From Symsagittifera roscoffensis (lineage: Eukaryota; Xenacoelomorpha; Acoela; Convolutidae): a stretch of DNA of 64,000 bases. Below are positions 12,870 through 24,200 of this stretch, piece after piece. The translations under genes were made by a program, and so were the position numbers. Under the pieces are notes generated by a model. That model made no database searches. It was not told the DNA's origin and saw only the letters and a list, made by a program, of their open reading frames with translations. The stretch covers positions 48,155,346 to 48,219,345 of the forward strand of contig NC_087064.1 of the NCBI RefSeq assembly GCF_963678635.1, read 5' to 3'. The first letter of the stretch is position 1; every line of letters starts with the position of its first letter.

Positions 12870-14331
12870 ACGATCTGGAATCAATTGGCATCTAGTAAAT
12901 TATCCGGTGGATTTTTAGACAAAGAGAAGTCGATCTTAAGCAGAGAAAGGGCCCTCGACTGGAACGCTGACGATCGGATAGAGGACGGATACAAAGACTT
13001 TCTTTTACCGAAAAAGAACCAGTCACCATTGGAGAAAGGCTACGACTCAGATCATCCTACAACCTCAAAACCTTCATCTTCCCGAGTGTCCTTAAACAGT
13101 CCGTTTAAAGGTAATTTACTACGAAAAACCAACGGAAGTATAAACGGAAATCCCTTCTATAAACAACTAGGTCAGAAAATAATAAACTCCACGGTTGAAC
13201 TATCCGACGGAAAAATCATTAGAAAATTGGACATCGCCATCCCACAGTCTAAATCCTCTTCAATCCGCTCATTCAAAGAAAATATCTCTTTTCCCTCTTT
13301 TTCTAACATTGATTTACAAGTAGGTCCAAGAAAGACAAACAAATCGAAGACACAACAGACGCGGAAACCAGACACTGAGACAGGATGACACACATAGTCT
13401 TTCACCCCGGTCACCACCAGATCTAGAGGAATGAAACAGCCTATCAAATTCAACATATCGAAGCGAAACCGAAATAAAGCCTCGACTTCGAACACAGGAT
13501 ATTTAGCAGGTGATGAATCCATGTTCATTCCGTCGGATACGTCGGACATTAGTGATTAGGAATGGATTGCGGGAGGTTTTCCATGCAGAGAAATGATGAG
13601 AAAACGCTTCATTTCGGATAACCACACTTTTAACGAAGAACCTACTCTATCATTAGATCCTCAAACATATGTAACCAATATAAAATCTGAGATTTTAGAC
13701 GAACAACTTCAATCTACAGATACAGCGGAATGCCCAATTAGTATAAAACCACCACCTCAAACTACCTCACACCCACCTGGCGAATCTTCTACCGCTACGA
13801 CAACGGAGGGCCCAAACACTCCTTTGGATTCAACAAAAGCACCGGAAGGAGAAAACCCGGTCGAATTTCCAGTCTTTGAGATAGAGGACTCCTCTGACGA
13901 AATTGCAACTAGTGATGAAAAACATCCTAAGGAAATCATTATCACGGTAATGAATTTAAATTAAGACGTTCAAGTCGAAAGGTTGGTCCCCCACAATTCT
14001 ATGGTAAGCGATATTACATAGATATTATAGACGAGATCGAAAACCAACCAGGCTTCGCAAACAATCCTATATCTCTGGACGAGGGTGACAGCTCGGGCTC
14101 CCCCACACAAACCTTCAGAGAGAATCCCTCGGATAACCAGGCTCACATTTGCGACACTCAACTGGAGGACCGTGCACCGGGCCCAGCGTACTCCCCATCT
14201 CCTGATCAAATCTCCATCGCCTCTACTGACGAATCCCTGAGAGATGCGGTGAATAGTTTCGACAACTACATTGATTTAGACAGTGAAACTTTTAACGCCG
14301 AGCTAGAAAAATTCATGGAAGGGGACAGTTA
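12870..14331 (+). pseudogene. pol: Integrase C-terminal tail, copy 1
   Basis: This is a long tail after the integrase core, rich in Ser, Thr, Asn and Pro and ending at TAA near 14329. Toward the end it has the RRSSR..GPP..YG block common at the C-terminus of Gypsy Pol. Copy 1 has private breaks: TGA at 13386 where copy 2 has CGA, TAG at 13557 where copy 2 has TGG, and a one-base loss near 13946. The length after the core, over 450 codons, is unusual for the family. Its role is unknown. Confidence 0.7.
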
Positions 14332-14630
14332 AACTAAATCAAAAACTTGAAAACTCGCATTTAGTCATTGATAATCTTACTAGTATTTCGTTTCAGCGCA
14401 GTTAGAGTTTACTTATTTTGTAACTATAGATTATAATCCGCCGGAATTAGGAATTATATCATTCTTTCTAATTCAGTCATTCCTTCGGAGCACTAAAATT
14501 TCATTTGTTATATCGTGCAGTATTTAATTTTCAATCCTTGTTGGACTTCTCGAGAGGGAGAAAAAGGGTTAGTTAACATGTTATGTATCATGGCGCTTAG
14601 TACTTTAATTTTTTTTCCCACTAAGGGGAA
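14332..14630 (+). promoter_or_regulatory. 3' untranslated region with polypurine tracts
   Basis: Two purine runs fit minus-strand-copy priming sites: GAGAGGGAGAAAAAGGG near 14554 and AAGGGGAA directly before the LTR. The word TATCATGGCGC at 14586-14596 repeats the LTR-end/PBS junction found at 48310-48320 in copy 2. Confidence 0.6.
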
Positions 14631-14844
14631 TGTTGCGAATCTTACCATTCGTCTTATTTCATTTAATTAGTCTTAAAGTATCTTAACTGGTTAATTTAGA
14701 TTTGACCTTGTTATCTTCATTCTCTCCGACGGAGAGAATGACCGCTCACTTTTTTAATGTTTTAATTTAGAGTTTAATTCACTTTTTAAACTTATCTTAT
14801 TTGTAACTAAGTAGAATTATCCGTAACAAAGAAACATTTTATCA
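14631..14844 (+). repeat. 3' LTR of Gypsy copy 1
   Basis: It is 214 bp long, starts TGTTGCGAAT and ends TTTTATCA, and is bordered by ATAAT on the right. It matches both LTRs of copy 2 with a few differences. Its partner 5' LTR is deleted. Confidence 0.92.
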
Positions 14845-15905
14845 ATAATGATGTTCGAATTTCGACCCATTATAATTGGGGTAATTTTTTTGTTTGAACC
14901 CAAAATGAGCTTCCTCGCTCACCTTGTTTGCCCAATATTAGACCGGAAACCAAAAAATGCAAACAGGTTTTTCTCGACACTCGACATGTTCGAATTTCGA
15001 CTAAAAAATTTTTAATATGCTATTTGACTCCAATCATTCCAATCATTATTTGTGGTACCTGATTTTGCGTGGAAAGCAAAAAAAAAGAAAAGCTAAAACT
15101 CATCTTTACGAGGCCAAACTGTTGGATTTTGTGAATTGTAAGCGGAATCCGCGAAAAGGGCGCTCCCTTTCTTCTTCTTTGTTATTTCATTCTGTTTGAT
15201 TATTCCGACAAAAATTTATTTTTTCCAGGATCATACAGACACATACAGAATCCAGGTAACTACCGACACAAAATTGTGCGCCTATCCAGTGCACTAATTG
15301 GCCTCGTAATGATCCGAATACAATGTTCCACTCCATTTTTCAATTGGTAGGAAAAGCTCTTGATTAGCTAAAGTGCATCTGCAGATTACAAATCATGACT
15401 TATTCAGCATAAGTACATAAGTTAAAGTTTTTACATTCAAGCTAACTAGAAGGTCTCCAGATTTGTGGTTTTCAATATATATCAGAAGGTCATAAAAAGT
15501 TGCTAAATATGAGTGTTAAATCTGAAAAATTGGCAATGGGTGTGGGTTTCATAGTTTGCTTAGCGCCAATAATTAAGTACTAGTAAAAAAAATTGCATTA
15601 ATGGAAAAAATGCTAGTCATACGTTTTCATTAATGGAAAAAATGCTTGTGCTTTTTTTGGGAATTTTTTAGTGAATTTACAACTTTTTATATGGAATTTC
15701 AGAAAACTGATTAATGCCTACTTCCGACCACATTATCCAGGGCAAAAGCCAGCAATAAATTTTTAATTAAAATGCATCAATTTTTTCAGACGGTTCCAAT
15801 ATGGGTAGCTGGATTTGTGAAGTTTTTCACTCTCTTGAAACTCTTCTTTCATATTTTTGTTTGAAACCCATGGAAAATTGATATAAAACAATTCATGAAA
15901 TATAC
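14845..15905 (+). repeat. Right flank shared with copy 2
   Basis: This is nearly identical to 54606-55634 up to the N gap. Copy 1 has an extra ~32-bp local duplication around 15598-15645 (the word aatggaaaaaatgct occurs twice). No gene is visible apart from the MITE at 15109-15306. Confidence 0.85.
15109..15306. mobile_element. MITE-3, TA-flanked
   Basis: The left end CGAGGCCAA and the right end TTGGCCTCG are inverted repeats, each bordered by TA (15107-15108 and 15307-15308). The 198-bp interior contains GCGGAATCCGC at 15142-15152. A left end of the same family lies at 63215. Confidence 0.7.
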
Positions 15906-16105
15906 NNNNNNNNNNNNNNNNNNNNNNNNNNNNNNNNNNNNNNNNNNNNNNNNNNNNNNNNNNNNNNNNNNNNNNNNNNNNNNNNNNNNNNNNNNNNNNN
16001 NNNNNNNNNNNNNNNNNNNNNNNNNNNNNNNNNNNNNNNNNNNNNNNNNNNNNNNNNNNNNNNNNNNNNNNNNNNNNNNNNNNNNNNNNNNNNNNNNNNN
16101 NNNNN
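15906..16105. other. Assembly gap, 200 N
   Basis: Exactly 200 N. It sits where copy 1 of the segmental duplication stops matching available sequence, while copy 2 continues past the same point at 55634. Confidence 1.
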
Positions 16106-19100
16106 ATTCAGATAAGGGAAGCGAAGTGTATTTCAAGACGCCGAGGGAAGCAAAAAACATACTTGGAGACGAAAAAGCGGGAAATATATGCGATAAAAGA
16201 GGTTCGGAGTTGTAATTCGAAACAATTCTTTTTCAAGCAGTGGATAAGTGTAGGGAATTCGAAGTGTTTTTGAGGAAAACTCAAGGATAAAACTAATTTG
16301 AGAATGTATGATATCTGAGAACTGACGTCCTTAACTAATGAAAAGGACATTAGAACAAACGATTTTGTCTCCGAGAGTTTTGAGCTACGCGTTGCACGCT
16401 TTTTCAATGGAGTTTTTCTTACAAAAAAGGCTAGGAAAGGCGCAATAATTCAATGGTTATCAACAGAAAACCAGTTAGGGAAAGAAAACGGGTGAAAACC
16501 TCCGTAAAAAGTTACTTAAAACTCAGAGGAAGAAAGAAAACCACTGTAACTAGGTAAACTTAACAAAAGAATCTGGAAAACTGGGCGAAGCAAACGGTCG
16601 ACCACTAGCGAAAAAAGAATGAATGATTTGTGACAGTTTTTGATGACATAGAGTTACCATATTGGATTCAGAATTTTTTTCGTCGGATACAAACATTCGG
16701 TCATGGGTAAAATAACTGACAAACATTTTCCCATTCACATTGACATCTCCCCTTCAAATCTCAAAAGTTGAAGCTTCTCAGAATAAAGTTTTTTTTTCTG
16801 AGAATTTTGAGTTCACTGAAAAAACCTAAAGAAAACGGGTATTGAAAAAGTGAAAAAAAAAACATCTGAAAGGCAGTGATTTAGTGGCGGTGCCGGTTGA
16901 CAGGTTGGTCAGCTTCTGTGTTGTGAGAAAATAAATTTTTGAATCCAAATTGGTAGCGTTGCTTGATCCAATTTATTTCAGTGTACAGAAAACAATGAGT
17001 CACTCACTAGCCTTCATAAATGAAAAAGATATCGAAAAAGACTTATTGGCTCTGAGAGAAGATAAGAAGAGAAATTACTGAAAAATCTCGACAAAACGTT
17101 AAGCCAAAGATACGTAAAGATCAACAGATGGGCAACAAGAAGTTAAGCCAATTTACGTTAAGATCAACAGACGGGCAACCTGTCAGACTTGACAGGCTAG
17201 CTAAACTGCACGATGTTGAAACGGCAGATTTTTAATTTTTTGAACAGGACTCCAGATGAATTTTTTGAGAGTTTCGATGACTCCAACTATGAAACAAACT
17301 CATTGAGTTCTAGGATGACCATAGAAATTACTGATCCGGGAATCTCATTTTTTTTTCAAGTTAATACTTTATACACTGGCGCCTTACTCAAGGAAGCAAA
17401 TCAACGGTGTTTGGAAAAACTGAGCAGAAAAAAATCACCGGGAATAGCGGGAAAAAAACGAAAAAAACTAGGTAGGTCCCTCAAAAAGATACATTTTGCC
17501 TGCAAGGGGTTTTGGTGCGTTCCAAACGGTGGAATAGCCATTGGCGCATCTCTGGCGGTCATTTATCGAATGTTTGGCATGAGGTGTATGCAAAACTTTC
17601 AAAAGAGGATTTTCTTGATATTATTACATCTATGATGGATTGTATAGCAAAGTTTTGAAAGGCAACAAAAAAGCTATCTTAAGTTCACAAAAGGTGGAGT
17701 AGTATTAGAGATAGCTGATTCTGGTATCACGTTAAATGCCGAAATATATCAGAGACGAGTTACTAACACCTAGCTAAACCGGTGTGGTATTGTAAAACTT
17801 TATTGTGGGGAAGAAAATTGAGGTAGAAACGCAACACAAGAAACTGTTCGTCTAACACGTTGGTGTGTAGTTAGAACTGTTAAAATGACCTCAAGAAAAT
17901 GTACTAGCTGTCAATAGACATGAACATTCTTGAAGTTGTTCTTAGATGCATTGCTGGAGTACGTGACTAAATAAAAGTTTTGATAAGACAAAAACAAATC
18001 AACCGAAATCAGCGGTCGGACAACAAGTCTGCATATAAATAGTTGTTTCGGGTTTCGTCCCGAGCCCTCAAAAAGATCACAGGGGAGATTGAAACATCAA
18101 GAGCAAGGGTGATAGACAGATGTGTTCTATTCAAAGAACGTAACACTCATGCTGATTGATCGATATCAAAGTAACTGCATGCAACTTTTTGCAAGGAAAA
18201 TGCGGGATATAACCACCGCGCAATTTAGTGTGGTTGAAGAGGAAGAAAAAAACATGTCTGACAAAATCAGAACGAGTTTTCTACTTGAGCTAAAAAAGAG
18301 AAAATTATGTGCAGTATGGAAGGTAGTGGATGTAAATCCATCTCTGTTGGGCAAATGGTCAGGCATTCTACCACTAAGGTATTCCTTTTTGGTCAACAAC
18401 TGATATAGGGTCAATGGTTTGTTCTCAGAGTCATCTCGGAAGACCATTGACAAGGCCAGAATCAATAATACCTTAATAACGATAGAAGCGTGCATATAAG
18501 GAGTAAGAAGGCTTGATTCAACAAACACGACAAATTTAGAATCAAGAAATTAATCTGAAGCTACGGATTCAAAGTACAGAACTTTGTCTGAAAAACCAAA
18601 CTTGATTTGTTAGCGGAATATTGAGATACCAGTAGAATTTTTAAATATCAGAAAAAAATATGCGCTTCTTTTTAAAAACTGATTGCTTAAGAAATTGATG
18701 CTATCCTTTAATCGACTGGTGTTTTTTTTGTAATTATTGAGGTTGACATTTTTTTAATTTTTGAATGTTCTGGTTATGTTAGATTTTCTGTTAGTTTTTC
18801 AAACCTGAGGATGAACTTCAAAAATGTAAAAGTTTGTTTATTTTGAAATTTTCTCGTTTATCAGCATTGTTTTTATCATTCCTTGCCCTGCTAAACAAGA
18901 GAATTGTTTGGGTCTTAATTCATAAACAACCCCCAAAAATCCGTTTTGATAGTTTTATACTCAGAAGTAAAAATGGCTTTGCAAGCTAGCATAACGAGGG
19001 CCCCTAAGCCAAAAAACTTCTAAGTTGTTATAATATTTCTGGCCGAAATTATAGAATCTTTGCGAAAGAAACGACAACAAAAAAGCCATGATTTACTGCA

Positions 19101-19793
19101 GGCTATAAGGTACAACGGACATACTCAAGCACCTGAGAAGAATATTTATCTTTTTTGTTGCCGCTACAGAGTACTTGATCTTAAGGAGCAACATACAGAA
19201 CCTCGATATGCTCTGTGCTCGAAAAATAGCTCGAGCTTCATCAATCTAGATAATAAAAGTTCAAGTCGCTTTGCAGGGTCGTTAACCATAGGGATCACTT
19301 TCCTGATAATTTCTCAAAGGTAGGGTTGTGGACCAAAAAACCATCGCAAGAAGACGCAGCGAGGAACCATTCCTTTATTGGATTCTTTAACAACAGCTGA
19401 CATGGAAAACTGTTTCGTCTATTTCAAAAACCTAATAAAAAATACATAAATATTTTAAGTTTTTTAATTTTTTGAAGATGAAGTCTTGATATCGATATGA
19501 TAGCAAATTGTTCGAGGTTTCGGATCCCCTAGAAAGTTTTTTTTTCTTTTAACTGTTCGCTTCTTTCAAACTCAAACTCTTGATAACCGAACTAAACCAG
19601 GTCACAAACGATGTGATGAAGGTATCAAAAAACTCAGCAGTTGCTGAGGAAATGAATAGAGGGAAAGCTGCAAAATGGTGGTCACCAAAACAATTCAACT
19701 CAACTGATCAATGTTTCCAAGCTGAAACCCAAGCCGACAATCAATTTTGAGAAGCTCTCTGAGAGACAAGCAAGACAAACGTGTTGTAAGACG
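16106..19793. other. Unassigned sequence left of the giant element
   Basis: No gene is supported. The longest forward frame with any appeal (17213-17635) has no recognisable domain and an atypical start. A ~50-bp duplication occurs at about 17096-17180 (gatcaacagacgggcaac repeated with changes). The last ~200 bp (from about 19600) match the repeat unit at 38930-39060, so the giant element landed inside a member of that repeat. Confidence 0.5.
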
Positions 19794-19797
19794 TTAG
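19794..19797. repeat. Target-site duplication TTAG
   Basis: TTAG at 19794-19797 directly precedes the 5' LTR and is repeated at 38050-38053 directly after the 3' LTR. A 4-bp duplication is within the normal range for Ty3/Gypsy integrases. Confidence 0.9.
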
Positions 19798-20207
19798 TGG
19801 AACCTGATCTAAACTACATTTTATGATTGGATAAATTAGATATTTTACCACTGTAAAGTATTTAATATTAACCAATCATGATCCATCTAACTAACAACCC
19901 ACTTATTTGTAAGTGCTGAAATTACTTGTAATTTCAGCACCAGAGAGATTTGAATTTAACTTAGAAATTAGTTGCCTCTCCAAGAGAACTTCAGCAGCCG
20001 CAATAAACCAGTATACCCTAGATCTATTGAGCCTAGCAGAGACTAGTTAAACAACCTGAGACTAGATAGTATAAGTGTAAGATTAGGATCGGTATTAGAC
20101 TAAGAAGTTGCACGAATCTATCCGGCCGAAAATAAGATAGCGTGACGAGCAGACGGTGTACCCTATCCGAAATTACTCTATGAGTTAACCACATCGGACC
20201 TAACTCA
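19798..20207 (+). repeat. 5' LTR of the giant element
   Basis: 410 bp, from TGGAACCTGATC to CTAACTCA. Identical by eye to 37640-38049. It contains a perfect 13-bp-stem hairpin at 19913-19940, an AATAAA at 20002 and a TATAAG at about 20070; the transcription start cannot be placed from sequence. Confidence 0.95.
19913..19940. promoter_or_regulatory. Perfect LTR hairpin, 13-bp stem, 2-nt loop
   Basis: GTGCTGAAATTAC, TT, GTAATTTCAGCAC. The same structure is at 37755-37782 in the 3' LTR. It could be a transcription-factor dyad or an RNA structure in the transcript; which one is unknown. Confidence 0.6.
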
Positions 20208-20209
20208 TC

Positions 20210-20219
20210 TGGTGCGACC
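20210..20219 (+). promoter_or_regulatory. Putative primer binding site
   Basis: TGGTGCGACC begins two bases after the 5' LTR. TGG pairs with the CCA end of a tRNA, as in other LTR elements. I cannot match the next seven bases to a tRNA family with confidence. Confidence 0.6.
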
Positions 20220-20798
20220 ATAAGTCTCAAACAAGACCATAATAGCTTAGAATTGATCATCAAGGCCTATCCTTGGATCAAAAAGAACAATTTTGTTCTC
20301 CCCCACCCACTTAGCTAGTGTCTAACGACCTCAAACGTCGATTCACTATCCAACCCTTTCAAAAAACCCAAGACTAATAGAAATTTTTGAACAAAACTAA
20401 TCATTCAAATTAGGATAAACAGTGAAGAACTTCGGTTATTCATCCTTCACTTGAACCCCCCCCTCTTACCAGACCCAGGATAAATCTTAGACTTAGTAAG
20501 TTTAAAATAGTATCTAACGAACTACTCGCGTTCTAATTATACCTGAACCTTGTGGATCGATTTACTATTCTCCAACCCTTGAACACAATCACTACCCCTA
20601 AGTAAGATTAAGTAAGTTAACACCTTAGCTTATAATAGTCACGAGAAAGTAAAAAATCATTCTTCGGAATCTATATACTTTTCTCTCCAACCCTAAATAA
20701 ATAGACCCAGGTTAAGCTAACCAAAAAATCGTAAGGACTAACAGTTTAAGAAAATAGAAATCATCTAACAACTTTTTGCATCCGTCATCCTAAACCTT
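20220..20798 (+). other. Untranslated leader
   Basis: About 580 bp without an open frame. The phrase tctaacga, then cgattnacta, then tccaaccctt occurs at about 20320-20366 and again at about 20510-20580, so the leader holds a diverged internal repeat. It probably carries packaging signals, but none can be named. Confidence 0.5.
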
Positions 20799-21266
20799 AT
20801 GTCATTTAAAAATCTAGGAAACAAACAAACAATCGTTTTGCACAACTGTGAAATAGATAACAAAAAATACGACCTTGTAATCACACCTCACACACAAACA
20901 GTTGGATATATCAGAACAAAACGACAAACACTAAAAATGAAAATAATAACCAAACAAAGACAAATAACACGAAAAAGATTTTCCAAAAATAGAAACGCAT
21001 TCTCAGAATCAGAAGCCAGCAATTTAGACGAACTTTATAAATTAAAAGAATCCATTGATAAAAATTGCCCCATTCACGATCAATTATATTTTTCCGACTC
21101 AGAAACAACATCAAATTCATCAAAAAGAGGAAAAAGAAGAATAAAAAAGCAATATAAACACAAACCAGTACACTTGTATAATTGGAATCAATCAATTAGA
21201 CACATCGATAATTACCTATTAACAGTCATTAAACGAAAAAATGAGCCAAACACATACTCCAAGTGA
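20799..21266 (+). CDS. orfA: basic protein upstream of gag
   Basis: 155 codons from ATG to TGA. The product is strongly basic (long Lys/Arg stretches around residues 40-70 and 108-122) with an acidic/serine patch (SDSETTSNSS) between them. There is no signal peptide, membrane segment or known domain. Its last 26 bases overlap the ATG that begins the gag frame at 21241, in another frame. A gene before gag is rare in LTR elements. The basic patches would suit RNA binding or nuclear entry, which is inference only. This small frame is intact in a copy where several larger genes are broken, though it is too short for that to prove much. Confidence 0.6.
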   Translation: MSFKNLGNKQTIVLHNCEIDNKKYDLVITPHTQTVGYIRTKRQTLKMKIITKQRQITRKRFSKNRNAFSESEASNLDELYKLKESIDKNCPIHDQLYFSDSETTSNSSKRGKRRIKKQYKHKPVHLYNWNQSIRHIDNYLLTVIKRKNEPNTYSK

Positions 21267-24200
21267 AGATAGTCCAGATGATGACGATATTTACCCCTTC
21301 CTCGTAGATGCACCCGATAATAGAGGACAACATGATCTTTGCAAGAATTTTCTTCTAAATTTGTTTGAACCCGGAATCAGCCCATGTAAAGCAGTTCCCA
21401 GATGTAAAAATAAAAAGACAGATTATTGATCACTATCTGAAAGATATATGTAACTTAACACAACAATACGGAATCTACACCATAGAATTCAGCTCACCAA
21501 ACCAGAATCACCGCAAATATGTAACTCAAACAGACGATCTTGATTTAGAATTTTCAAAAGTATTCTCAGAATATATAAAAAGCATACAATATCATAACTC
21601 ACAAAGAGCAAACTCCATATTTACTAATGAAGTTTTTGCAATAATATATAGTCATATTTCAATATTAGAAAACGAAAACCCAATCCCACATGTCTCACCG
21701 ACAGAGACATCCAAACATATAAAGGTACGACATGAAATCACACTATTTTCAACTTTCCTACATATAATTAAAGAAAGTTTCACTAAAGATGAAGTTTCAC
21801 AACATACAAAACATGACTTACAAAAAATTTTGGCATGGTTTATAATAGATTATTTCACACATAATATAGATTTAATTTCACAAGCAAGAAAAAATTTCAA
21901 ACCTCAAAATTCAAACGATGATACCGCCATCACAGAACAGTCAGACTACGTTTGGGACCCCGAATGGTCTCATTATGCATTCATAAATATCCCACAATCA
22001 ATCTCAAGTCAAGCAATAAGTACAATATCTTATGTAAGAGATTATGTAAGAGTAATACCATTAACCATTGATGCAACACCATTAAACTATAATACATTTT
22101 TACCTGATACGCGAAATAACAGTTTAAATTCGACCGTCATACACAATGAAAACCTTAATGGAACTAGGAACCTCACTCAACAAGATATTCAAACACCATC
22201 ACACTTCATAAATGAAGAAATCGTCCAAACAACAACAACTACACAACAAAGTATTTCACCAATACGTCCAAATTTAACAACACCAAGAAATACAAATACT
22301 TCACTAGCACAAGTAACCTTACAATCAACCGTTAAACCTTCGGTTGCTCCAAAATATTCACAAATGGATTATCAAACATATAGACCCATGACAGTACCGT
22401 CAAAAACACGCAGAACATTCACAAGAAACACTTTTGCGGAACACAATTATAATTACGCACATTCATCAAAAACAAACTATCGCCCACGAAAAAATAATAA
22501 TAATCAGATAAGATCTCGATATTGGGATAACCCAATGGCAACAACCAACTCAGTAAATTTTCAAACTAATTCACATCCTCCACAGGATCGTAGTGAAAAT
22601 TACCCATTCTTTCAACAGGTTAAAAATAAAAAGCAAGCACCTCATCAAACGGATTATTTATCCTCTGACGATGATTATTTGCAACCAGATATATTTGCAC
22701 CATATACTCAAGAATATCGTGGACAAGGAGTGCAGAAACCACATACATATCATAGAATTTTTTCTCCACATCCAACAGATACACAAAATCAACAACCAAT
22801 ACAAATGCAAAACCCAATTAATACACAATCTTTTCAACCAATTCAGCCACAAAACCCAATGATTACACACTCATATCAACCAACACAAATGCAAAATGAA
22901 ATACCACTCCCATATTACCTTCAACAACACGAAATAACAAAAAATCAACTCTCAAATTTTTCACAAATGCCAAATGCCGCAGAATCATTACAAATGACAA
23001 TGAATCCATACCTTATGGGTGGATCATCAATAACATCAAATAAACCATTAATGGTATTCACAGGAACAGACCCTGAATATTCTGTAGAAGGTTATTTAAA
23101 TGCAGTAACAGCAAATTTAATTTTAAATATAGGACCTGAACCAATTAATACGCCACTACATCAAAATTGGATACATCGACGTACAGCGTTGATACAAACA
23201 ACCTTAGATGGCGCAGCCCAAAAATGGTTTTCAGTATTGCCTATAGAAATAAAATCAAATTGGAAAAGATTTACACAAGAATTTTCAAAAATGTTTGACT
23301 CCGAGAGAAATAAACAACAACAAAGAGTTTTATGTAATGAAATTCGCAGATCACCAAATGAAACCATCAAACAACTAGCAGTACGTATCGAAACACTAGT
23401 TCGAAAAGCATATTCATTACATACGCACGACTATAAAAACACAAAAATGACAGAAATCTTAATGATGACCTTAACACCTCAATTAAGGAAAATAGCAATA
23501 AAAAAGAGAGCATCACATCCCTCCTCAATTCGAGAGCCCGATCTAGATTTTCGAAAACTAGTAGACAAACTAGAACAAGCAGAAATCACAATGAAACTTG
23601 AAGAAACAGAAAATCTTAAGTTACAATATGTTAATCGAATTGAAACAAATACCACAAATATCAACAATATACAGGAATCAGATACAGACCTCGTTGAAAA
23701 AATCACTGAAATACTCAATATTTATGAAAAACACCCAAACTTTAAAGGCAAACCATCTTTCAAAAAATGGTGTAATTATTGCCGACGATACGGACATAGT
23801 ATTTCTGAATGTAGACAAAAACAACAGGACAATCAAAACAAACCCCAAAAATATAAAGAACCAAATAAATCATTCTATCAATACTCGAAGAAAGATCAAA
23901 ATCTACCAAACAAAAATGTAAACAGCAACAACAGTTCAGGAAAACCACTTCCGAACAATAACAATTACACGAGAAATCAATCACCATATAACTCAAGTTA
24001 TAGAGGAAGATCACCAGAACGAAGAAATACACAAAATTCTTCACAAAATCATTATAATCGACCAAATAGTCGAAATAACTACTCCAGATCAAATTCAAAT
24101 ACTACACAATTTGTTTCTAGATCTAATTCCCAATCAAGGAATAAATACTATCTAAACAATCAATCACGAAACTCATCATATAATAGAAATAGAAACTATT

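Larger units (their letters stand above)
8624..14844 (+). mobile_element. Ty3/Gypsy element, copy 1, 5' truncated and dead
   Basis: Order: gag, protease, RT, RNase H, integrase, long C-terminal tail, 3' LTR. The 5' LTR, the PBS and about the first 30 gag codons are missing. Compared with copy 2, one deletion removed the equivalent of 46855-48403 and joined unit U2 to gag codon GAG at 8624 with one extra G. The right flank after the LTR is the same as that of copy 2, so the two copies come from duplication of a region, not from two insertions. Confidence 0.9.

Noticed and set aside
15849-16215. Open frames of about 100 codons on both strands
   Set aside because: They run through the 200-N gap; most of the translation is unknown bases.
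17213-17635. 140-codon frame left of the giant element
   Set aside because: It has an atypical start and no domain; the surroundings are repeat-derived. Chance is likely.
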